From Lepidurus packardi (lineage: Eukaryota > Arthropoda > Branchiopoda > Notostraca > Triopsidae): 64,000 bases of DNA. A model generated the notes under the pieces. It did not search any database. It had not been told where the DNA came from and saw only the letters and a list, made by a program, of their open reading frames with translations. The position numbers and the translations under genes are program-made. The DNA lies in NCBI GenBank assembly GCA_023053545.1, contig JAKZAN010000002.1, positions 2,650,375 through 2,714,374 on the forward strand. The letters run 5' to 3'. Each line of letters starts with the position of its first letter. The stretch's first letter is position 1. Of the stretch, positions 30,101 through 39,900 are shown piece by piece.

Positions 30101-33100
30101 CGATTTTCCCTCTTTACTATTTCGTTGTTCGGCTACTGCAGTAACGATAAAAGTCGTACCATTTGTTCGATTTCCCCCCTTCAATATTTCACTGTTTGGC
30201 TACTGCAGCGGCACGTCTGGGCAGACTCGAGTCTAAGTACCGCGAGGAACTGGATCAGTCGGTACTTCGAGGGGGACATCCCCAGAAGTAACACGGTAAA
30301 CCAATGCGCGTATTAGGCGTAACTTTTCACTTCCTACGCCCCCTACCGCAACTATCGGAAGCGCAAACCACTCAAGCTGAACGGGGAAGGAAACTCCAGC
30401 TCAACAGTAAACTCGTCCACTTTTAGCGTGACACGCTGAATAGTTCATTACGATACCTCAAGGAACAGTTTCGAATCTCCGCGTATATCTTTAGCTACCG
30501 TTTCTCGAAGGGTGACGCACCTGCTACGTAGTATACGGACGTATATGGGCACACCCATTATTTCTGCGCATTAAACTGAGCTTAGCTTAGCGATCACTTG
30601 ATAGCCACTTATCGCAATGTGTATTATTTGCACGAACTACCTCGGAATGAATTGCTACTCCACCATTTTAGCTTTTTTCGCAAATATACAAACCTCCCCT
30701 GTATTTGCATATTGCAAAAAAGTAAAGCTACATTGCAATCGAAAGCCAAACATAAAAGGATGTTATTGACACTAGCTATATTACTGCCTAAAACACCCCT
30801 GCACAAAAAATATAAAAAAGTTTGGCCTTTTTAACCAACAAAAATGTATATAAAGAGACGCGTTTTCCTCACGCTTTCAGCCCACAGGGAGTCTTCGCGC
30901 TAAACCTCACCTTACTCCATTACGCCAACCTGCAACTGCAAATGAAAAAAGAAGCACAATCTCTTTCGTGCATGATGCCCAGTATTGCAACAAACAAGGC
31001 GGTAACGATGCATAATGACGGTACTATAGGCAAGTGACCACAACATATGTTGCCACTTCCTCTGCAAGATACATATATGGTTTTCTCTCCCTTTTTTAAG
31101 TGGGAGGTCTTCTTCCCAAACCTGCAAACCGATGAGGGGCGGTATTTACTGGTTCCTACTCATTCAGTGTTTACTCTATAGATTTTGCGAGCTATTCCCA
31201 AGACAGCAAGTGACCGAAGCAAAACTCACGGCATACAGGAAACGCCAACCAGGCGAACCCAACAGACCAAAAAGAGGGCGATGTGCAGCGTGGGAGGGAA
31301 GTAGTGTGGTCTTGGGGTAACACTAATTACTTGGAAATCGACACGCACATCTTTATACGCGACACCAACGTCTATGCATATGTCTTGTTGGGCCCCCTTT
31401 CACGTCATACATCATTACGGACAAACTAATTACCAACACCATTTGATAATGTGTCCAAGCTCCTCAAATTATAGACTTCAAAAAGCCCCCCCCACCACTT
31501 TTGTAAGCTGTAATCACCTACATGTACAGTATATCTTCCGCCCATTAAAAACAACCTATCAACTATTTCTTGACCAAGTTCACAAAAAGGAGGGGAAAAG
31601 CTGTCAAATACAGTTAATGCCTTTGTTACGAGTTCTTTTCGGTAGTTTTATAGCTCGAAGGACATCGGTAGTAAATTTTCACACTCAAAGGGGCCTTTCG
31701 CTCTACTGTAAAGCACCTGACCGTATCTAGCAGTTTGAAAGCGAACCTGCTAATGCAACTTTAAATTGCACTTGATCCAATAATGCCAAAAAACACTTGA
31801 CATTTGTATTATTTGTTCCCAGTTCCGATTCTGACAAATGAAAAGTGCCGATAAGACTCAACACCTAACTTGTGATCGTATTTCTTGTTATTGTTTTTTT
31901 CCTCCTGAACGAAGTTATGAATTAAGGGAAGCTTTGAAGGCAACAACGCAATGCCAAAATTGCTACCGACACGCATCAGTCAGCACTTGGCTACAAAACG
32001 AGTGGAAAGAAATGTGAAATACGTGACGTCGCAACAGATTATGACCTTTTCATTAACTCTTTTTTCTCCCCTTGTTGTGCCCTTTAGCCGACAGAAAAGC
32101 ACAAGCTGTCAATCATCGTCATCGATTGCATTTCCCCTCTGTCATCAACTACCCAAGATATAAAAGCTTTTGCCGTTTTCCCATAACCCTAGAGAATAAC
32201 ACAGACGACCAATGTTGAAAACTCTTTTTCGCCTTACTTACGCAACAAATTCCATACGAACACATACCTTTGTATGACACTATTCCTGTCCTAAGCTCTC
32301 GAGAAAAGAATTCAAAAGAAGATTAGAATCACAGAATCCAAAGACCACGACAAGGACGGGCGTGGTCACTGAACCCTGACCGGGGTCTTCGCGTTACTCC
32401 GGCCTGCCTTGTCAACAGAACGACTTAACGCTTCAATAAACTAAAACAGGCAACCGAACGAATACTTCGTCCTGACCGGACTCGTAGGCCTTTCTCCAGC
32501 TTGCCCATCCCTTCGCTCCTTCGCCTTTTCCAGGACATTCGTTACTGAAGTTCGATTCCTCTCTAGTAATGATTATTGAGCTAGAGCAGCAAATACTTCT
32601 GTCCAAGGCATGTTTTACTGTTTGCGTGACATCTGACGAGATAGTGCTGAATACCTAGCGAACTGAACTCACAAGCGTCTATAAAACAGTGGATTTAAAA
32701 ACGCTTGGGGGAAAATAGCAAATAAAAGACAAGAAGACCTAAAAGCGTAAAAAGCCCTCCAATCCATCGCAGATAAAAGACTTCTTATGAACAGCAGCAG
32801 GCAAAAGGACCGGGACCCGTCGTGGTTGCAGCACATATGCACAAGCAAGGAGTGAGCCTATATACACACATACACGCTCTCGTCCCCAGCATCGGCTCTA
32901 AAGATCAATACAGGACCTAAAGGTTGTAGAGCTAGGCCTTTCCTGGATATAATAACTTGCCGAAACTGTATTCAATTCTAAACGCTTCATTTGCCCATTC
33001 AATCCACATATGCCATTCGATCCTTACCTGCCTAATATTCGACCTCCCAATAGTTGTCGTAATTGTCTGAGAATCGGAGTACCACAACGAACAATTGAAG

Positions 33101-34422
33101 AACTGAAAATCTATTTTGGAAATTTCTTTCTTTCTTTTTAAAAATGAGAGAGAGAGAGAGAATAGAGTTTCGGGCGGAATTACAGAAACGCACGGAAAGA
33201 GTATATATAAAAAAAAGTGAAGAACCTAAGTGCTTTCAATACTAATCAACTCATGCTACTATGAAATATGTCCCTGGAAGGGGGAAAGTTTTGCGCTTTT
33301 GGGCCAACCAACCTTATTTCAGCCAAAACCAATGAAGGTGAAGCAGCTATTTACCAAAGTTCTTTTTGCTAACAAAGTCCTTCCCAAGTTTTATTTTTAT
33401 CTACTTTTCTTACTATTTCTTGTTATTATGTTTGCTTGTTTTATTTTATTACGATTTGAAATGTATGCGAACTTGTGCTCTTGTCTCATGTTCCATTGCT
33501 AAGTTTCACTCAATTAAAAAAGAAACGAATCGCAGGAAGAAACTAAGATTGTGAAAATAAAATTGGTAACAGCATTGACGATATAAGAAGAAGGAGGATA
33601 ATATACATAACAGCCCCACATAAAGCTCAGCCAACCGTTTTTTTAAATATTTATGTGGCTTGCTGGGGCATAACGTAGAAATAAAGAAAAGGCTCGCGGT
33701 TGTACGAAGTCTCTCTCTCTCTCGTGTTTATTGGATTGGTAGGCCTAACGCAGAATTTTTGAGCATGTAAAGGGAGTTGTGGTTCAATCGGCAGACGGGG
33801 ATTGATAACATCGAACCACAGCTGGGTTTATACATGACTGTGCTCTGGGGAGTTGTTAATATACTGCGTTCCTATATCATCAGAACAATCCGATATTCTT
33901 TCATGCTATTGTTTCCTTTCAATCATAACTGAATAGCTTTCGAAAATTTAGTTTTCTTTAAAATATGTTGCCCTTTCCTGTTCTTCTAACACTCCCCGAA
34001 CTCGTGTTGTCCTCTATAAGGAGTAAACGTACACATACCAAAAACTCGACCTCGGCAAAAGTCTCCCAAGTTGGTTCTGGTAAGCTAAAATGGTTAGAAC
34101 GATAAGCTGAAGTTCTGTGGGGAACTTTAGCTAACGTAATCAGGCTACTCGCTAAGGTAAAAAAATATGCAAAGAAATGAAGGTTGAAAATTACTTGAAA
34201 TTCTGCTCTTTCCACTTCCCACTGCGACCTTTCCATCTCAAACCTAGCCCACTCATGTTGGATGAAATGCAAGATTCCGGGTATGGAATAAGGAGTCCTT
34301 TGATTGCTATCATCTTGGTTCTGTTTGCCACTGCCACCAACACCGTTCACACTTTGTCCCAATTGTCCATTAAGGTTTAAATTGGCCGAATTCGGTCCGT
34401 CATCCATCGTAGACACTTTCAT
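24127..34422 (-). CDS. STRN: Striatin, STRIPAK scaffold and PP2A B''' subunit
   Basis: Twelve exons in coding order: 34195-34422, 28618-28721, 28342-28503, 27937-28129, 27640-27819, 27406-27547, 26941-27045, 26486-26668, 26123-26331, 24998-25343, 24395-24916 and 24127-24296. All phases fit; about 847 aa (vertebrate striatins 710-800). The N-terminal caveolin-binding/coiled-coil segment reads [20 protein letters not shown], then [16 protein letters not shown] and [15 protein letters not shown] calmodulin-binding region and an acidic patch ([13 protein letters not shown]) follow, then [17 protein letters not shown]. The C-terminal WD40 propeller includes [54 protein letters not shown] and [11 protein letters not shown] at the terminus. 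Striatins bind PP2A A/C and assemble kinases and MOB4 in STRIPAK. The first intron is 5.5 kb, far longer than any other in the gene. A Ser-rich stretch and a second SSDW motif (exons 6 and 7) are notable. Confidence 0.95.
28722..34194 (-). other. Large first intron of striatin, no nested gene recognised
   Basis: 5.5 kb without a supported gene on either strand. It contains a diverged tandem repeat block (about 29826-30265), a GA microsatellite at 33147-33161, a CT microsatellite at 33711-33722, and a nested inverted repeat at 33778-33820. Open frames are short and isolated. Long first introns often hold enhancers; that is only inference here. Confidence 0.6.
29826..30265. repeat. Diverged tandem repeat, about 196-bp unit
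   Basis: AAAAAGCTA followed by an AGAAAAG-containing segment occurs at about 29832 and again at about 30028. The following blocks repeat too: a phrase of the form (g/c)GGTTACTGCAG or GGCTACTGCAG near 29960, 30130 and 30193, then CTTGTCTGG or CACGTCTGG and ACGCGAGGAAC or ACCGCGAGGAAC. The copies differ by substitutions and small indels, so the block is old. No coding potential or transposon family was recognised. Confidence 0.65.
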
Positions 34423-34713
34423 GACACGGACGCCATTACAGTTCCAGTAGTAACCACCAGAGTCAAATTAGGAACTCAACAAACAAAAAGGACTTTATAT
34501 TAGTTTATGAAACAAAGGTCACCCAAAACTCACTTAAAAATCAAGAAAGAATATTATAAAATAATAGGAGGTATTTTAAAGAATAAAAGCAAATGTTGTG
34601 TCACGTGTGTTTGTTTACATTGTTGTTTTTCGTGCAATGTCAAGCGCGCTTTTCGATAACCTGACGTAATAAGGACGTAACAGATTCTGGGTGCTATTAC
34701 AAAAAAAGTTGTA
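34423..34713. promoter_or_regulatory. Bidirectional promoter striatin / sigma adaptin
   Basis: Only 291 bp separate the two divergent start codons. A CACGTG E-box lies at 34602-34607 in the context GTCACGTGTG. No TATA box is obvious. Both genes must start transcription from this interval unless there are remote 5' exons. Confidence 0.45.
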
Positions 34714-35393
34714 ATGATTCGTCAACTATTAATCAGTAATTTAAATGGGGTTATTCTTTTTTTCCATTATCTCGTACCATTACCCCCAAACGAGCAAGGA
34801 TCTATCAATAGAGAGATAATTCGTATCTGCCTAGAAAAGTCTACACCAGCATTGCATCTTGTAAAATGCTGTTACTGCCCAAAGAATGTCTTAAATATAT
34901 AGATTACTTTGTTTCGATTAGGTACAGCACTTTCAATATGAAGACTGGCATGTTTATTACCAGCGCAGTGGCGTTTTCATCTTTGTAATACTGGTTGAAG
35001 CAATGGAAACCAGCCTGATGGAGACGTTTCTCAGCAGTTTCACGGAGGTTGTCGTCCATTTCGCGAAAATTTCTGTAAGAAATTTTGCATTTCTGTATTT
35101 CATTCCGGGTATAATCTTACGTTAGATTTGTTGTCTTTCCAGACGGAGAAGAAGGTAAGGGTCTGCTATTAGTATAGACAATACTAATAGCAATGCTATA
35201 TAGACAATTCTAATAGACAAAGTGACAACCCAAACTCAAAAGTTATCTTTAGCTACAACACGAAGCAAGCAAGATTCATGACATCATTGCCAAGATGGTC
35301 AACCATGGTGGTCGTGTATTAGAACTGCGTCCAAGCCATGTTTTGCCACTTTCAGACCAAAGTTCGTCATCCACGTATAAGACTGAAAATTAA
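34714..35393 (+). CDS. Divergent AP-complex sigma-type (longin) small subunit
   Basis: Four exons: 34714-34860, 34922-35074, 35143-35154 (a 12-nt microexon) and 35253-35393. All junctions are phase 0; about 150 aa, typical for sigma adaptins (140-190). It begins MIRQLLISNLNGVILF, as sigma chains do. It then has INREIIRICLEKS (compare the helix before the conserved F-x-E/Y-x-D/N segment), QYEDWHVYYQRSGVFIFVI, SSFTEVVVHFAKIS, and SKIHDIIAKMVNHGGRVLE, equivalent to KVHxILDEMVxxGxVxET. The spacing from FTEV to KIH is 25 residues, the same as in AP-1/AP-4 sigma, and only the microexon restores it. Many positions conserved in AP-1, -2 and -3 sigma are lost. It may be a fast-evolving AP-4 sigma or a lineage-specific copy; I cannot say which. 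An AATAAA lies at 35612-35617. Confidence 0.68.
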
Positions 35394-35634
35394 AGGTTTT
35401 TTCTTTCCCTCATCTCAAACTCTAATTCTATATTATTTTTGCTCGCTCATTTCAGTACAAGCCGTGAATAATCGCACAGTGGTAAAAATCCGTTCCACTT
35501 TCACAGCACTTACACACTTGACCAAAAAGACGGAAACTGAAAGTCGGAGCATGACTAGTTCCGAACACTTGATGCAGAGGTTTAAAAACAGTTTTTCAGC
35601 CACACTTTCGAAATAAACCACAAGAAATTACAAA

Positions 35635-36396
35635 CTACGCAAACGGTTGATCTGCAGCTGGGTTTGGATCAAGTTGACGAGGATCTCCAACGAGCATCGA
35701 CAAAATAAAACTGTACAAAACCAATTATTGGCATACGTTCGCTTCTAAAATTTGAAAAAAGTATGAAAACTTACCAATAAAGGTAGACGAAGAAGATTAT
35801 TAGGTAGAAACCCAATCCGATCATGGCATCACGCATATATTTCTTTAGTTGTCCCCTATTATGAATCTCTGTAGGATCGTAAGCGCCAAAGTTTCCAGGA
35901 GGAACCATCACGTACCTATATGAATGCATTTAATAAGCATTTTTTATCAAATTTACATAAAATCTGCTGGGATGTACTCATAAATGAGCCATGTTGCCAA
36001 AGGCAAGTTAAACAGGAACAGAACCCAATGTCCTGTAAACAGCAAAAGCAAACTAGCAGTCCAATGAGCAATTATTCTCGGTACAACCCACTATAAAACA
36101 GAAATAGCTTTATTACAGCTAAAGTCAAACATTTACAACGGACTTACGAAATTGAGATTAGAACAGCACTCTTGAGCATTAAGGTAGTCACATTCTAGAT
36201 CTGAAAGCGTGATGATCTATAGAAATACACAGGTTAAGGAAAATTATTCAAAAAATTAAAATTTGCCGCCATGGCCGATATTATGTTATACGGTTGCGTT
36301 TTTTTTAAGCAAATAAAAGGATACGTAATAAACTAGCAGGAAAAGGAGGCTCCCTGAATCTAGTAAACAAAAAATGAACAAGAGTATATCCATCAT
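35635..36396 (-). CDS. CNIH4: Cornichon family ER cargo receptor (CNIH4-like)
   Basis: Five exons in coding order: 36325-36396, 36148-36216, 35978-36090, 35775-35915 and 35635-35710. Phases fit, giving about 156 aa (human CNIH4 139). Cornichons are small membrane proteins that load selected cargo into COPII vesicles at the ER. Landmarks are [16 protein letters not shown] (TM1), then [37 protein letters not shown] (TM), and [20 protein letters not shown], the most conserved part of the family. [18 protein letters not shown] (last TM) follows. The tail after the last TM is longer than in CNIH4 and ends in a polar [16 protein letters not shown] segment. It is convergent with the sigma adaptin: the stops are only 241 bp apart. 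Confidence 0.92.
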
Positions 36397-36949
36397 GGTT
36401 AAATATCGCGCCGGTGAAAATAGAACTTTAAAACAAACTGGACGGGAACAAAATTTCACGATTTGTTACAAAGATGCGACATTGCAGAGCATTAATGCGT
36501 CAAACCGCCGCTTCTTATTTGGAGCTCGCCACCAGACACAGTAAATAAAGCGGCAAAATGTAATATACAAACGATTTTATTCATTACCAATTCATAAATT
36601 TTATATTCTACGAAGATAAACCCCAAAAGGACGAATAAAAACAAAAGTAATTTAATATGAATATTTTTTTTATTATTATAAGTACGCTATGGAATGGAAT
36701 TTTGTTTCAAAAAAATCTCAATAGAAGGATAAGTGTTCGGATTCTTTTAAAACAATCCTCAACTGTACAAATCTTTACTTAAATTCAATAATGTCGTCAA
36801 AAGAACATAAACAAAGCCCGGAATGAACAATAATTCTACTAAAGCTAGATCAGTGTTGCAATAATTTCTTGTTTTTGCTTGTCTTCTTGTCGTAACATCG
36901 TGACTAGTGTCGAAAGCTAATAAAAAGCAAGATCACTTCGCCTCGAATT
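36397..36949. other. Intergenic region cornichon promoter / AREL1 3' end
   Basis: 553 bp of AT-rich DNA between the start of the cornichon gene and the stop of AREL1, both on the minus strand. It should contain the AREL1 3' UTR and the cornichon promoter. No further gene is seen. Confidence 0.5.
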
Positions 36950-39900
36950 TTATACCATCCCGAAACCCTCGCTTCCTTCATTGATGGCCAGCAAAAAGGC
37001 TTTTTCGAATTGCTCGTAATTTTCATAATCGGGGAGGCACAGTTGATTGAAACTGGGCGAAAACAAAGGTTAAATTGCAATTCGAATACTCGTAAGTAAA
37101 TGAAAGCTCGTACCAAGTGTGGGCAGTAGGCAAATTTCCGACTGTGGGAGCAGCGCTTATCTGAAATTTCGGTATGAGTTCAGCAAAGCCTCCAGGAGGC
37201 AATTGCGAACAACCTGTTGTGAATTGCAATAGTCGACTCATCTCTTCTGAGCCAAAATTGGCCACCGAGGTCCAAAACCAGTCCAACACTTTCCTAAACT
37301 CGGAAGTCGATCCACTAGTACTATGGTTCGCTTTAAAGTCTGACAAGTTATACTCTGTCGTCCCACAAATAAGCAACTAAGAAAATATGCCATTAATGAA
37401 TCTCTGGTTTCATAATCTTTGCCAAATTGCCTCCAATTCATTCTCGTCAAAAATGCCAAGCAGGTTATCGGGTACAAGTGTGTTTAAACCCTTTAAGAAG
37501 GCTTCCACTTGGTCCTTCACATTATTCGCCAGCTTATATTGTGCCAAGGCATTCAGGTACTCCAACTTATTTGCATTCGTCACCCGAATTTTTGAACCAT
37601 TAGGTATCAAGTCCACAGTCTAGTAAAAAAACAACAACAACATAACACTCTCATGCGGAGGATTCGAGTGTCCATCTTACTTTACTCAACTGGCCAGACG
37701 TATCATACTCTTCTTCAACAAAATAAAGCTCTATATCCGTATCTATATCGTTTTCCTTAATATAGCGAATTTTGGATAAATACAGCTCGGGATCGTCTTG
37801 CTCGAAATACTGCAACCGAATATAGAAAAGAATACATAATTAGCAGAAACATAGAAGGTAACAAGAGAAATGTAACCTGTCTTACCTTGTAATGTACACG
37901 TAAGCCAATTAACTGCGCTAAAAAAGAGCGCGTAAGACGTGCAGGTACCAACTGGCGGTACCCACCACCCAAAGACGACTCGTACAGACATTTCGCAACA
38001 ATTTTCCCCGCCCATTCGTAATACTTGAGCTTGATATGGGCCGGAGGATTTGGGTTTGGATGCGCTAGCGCTTGCGACGACGACTTTTGATTCGAAAGAT
38101 GAGTAAAAAGGCCCATGCCTTGTTTGGGGTCAAATAATATCGCGCAGATCAATCCAAACCATTCTCTTCTAACGCCACCGTAATCGATTGCTACAGAATA
38201 TTTTTCGTTTTTTAATATCAATTTCCTTAAGGTTGTCCGAGGTATGGACAAAAGAAAAGTACCTACCTAGCTCCCCAAGGAAAGTTACTTCAAAATTTTT
38301 GCACCAATCTTCTACCGACAAACCTTTGGTAGCTCTTATAGACTATAAAATAGAGACACTTTATAAGTATATGATTTATAGACTCAAATTCGGAAGAAAA
38401 CCCACTAGATCCAACAATCGCTCACGTGAAATCCGTAACTGCAACTTATCACGAGATCGTTTCTGGTGGAATTTTCTCAGCTCTTGGTAAAAGAAATCTT
38501 GCTTGTCCTTAAAAGACTCAGAGCCACCTATTTAAGAACAATAAAAAAGTTATTTTTTGCCAATCTCGTGCTTCTTCAACTAGCACACAAAAGAATTCGC
38601 TATCAAACTTTACCTATACTTTTTAGCAGATGGTGTACAAAAACAGCCACAATTAGGGAGCAATCTTTAGAAACGAGATCCACTCTGCATTGTGATCCGT
38701 CATCGATACTAAAACTAGGGAGCTCGTACTGATTGCTGCTTCCTCGAAACGTAAACTAGAATGTAGGTAAAGGAGATTGGAAGTCAAGAAATTGTGTGTC
38801 TTTTTACTCAAAGTAACTATGTTTTATTACTTTGGTTGACGGTGATACTCTGAAGGTCATGATTCTTTTAGGTATGAGTCCAAGGATGTACTCTCTTATG
38901 GTTAACTGTCTGGGCGATACGCAACAGAACACTTTTCTCGTTTTTCCTGTTTTCTCACTAGCACCATTTAAAAGCATTTTTGCCTCGAACTCCCACCAAT
39001 GACTCTTAGCTCTGAGTGACTTTTGAACCAAACTAGCTTCACTGTCTAAGAATAACAAACATTAGGATCTCAAAATGCTAACTATGCAAGTAAGGAGCAC
39101 GCTTACTGCTTAAAACGATAACGTCGAAGTCCCCTTGCTCTAAAACTTTGCCCCGGTGCTTGATACGAGCATGGTAAATGCCTTCTTTGAACATAGTAAC
39201 TTGAATGACTAAACGACGCAATACTTCCACGTACAAGAACTCCAAAAAGGGTTTAACGCGTTGTTGAGTTCCTTCCTAAACGGTAAAACACAAAAAAAGA
39301 AAATTGATTATTTCCAAAACGAAATTTAAAAAAAGAAAGGAAGTGGTGCTTTACTTCATGAATTTGCAAAGAAAATATTTGCTCAAAATCTTGTGAAGGC
39401 TTAAAGCTACATAAATTGTCGAATTCGTCTCTGGGCTCGATATGCAATTGGTGGGCTATTCCTGCAGTGCAAACCACCATAGAACTGTGTCTGATTAGCG
39501 CAGTTTTACTCGGATCTGGCTCCCCTATACGTAAAAAAAAAAAGAAAAAGTAGGACCTATTTCGAAGAATTGGACTGCACTTACCTGGCAAGAATGTTTT
39601 GGTAAATGGGCTGCCTTTAACGTGGTTATTGGATACCAGGACGTTGATGCAATACGATCCAGCTCGCCGGACGAAAAAAGAGGCTCGTACCAAATTGGCT
39701 TCACTGGAATCAAACTCTGTTGCAACCGCCACCTTCCGCACTCCTTGCACGACCTCTATGACGAGGATATCCCCATCGCTTACTGGATACGGCCTACCCA
39801 TCTGCGTAAAGAACTATAAAAGAAAGGTTTTAGTATGAGTAACAGGTTGCAATTATTAAGGTTGAAATTAGAGATTTACCTGAATGGAAAAAGTTACCGT

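Noticed and set aside
35433..35621. Small minus-strand and overlapping plus-strand ORFs between the sigma adaptin and cornichon stops.
   Set aside because: They lie in the 241-bp convergent 3' UTR region and show no family resemblance; a further 3' exon of the sigma gene is possible but not needed for full length.
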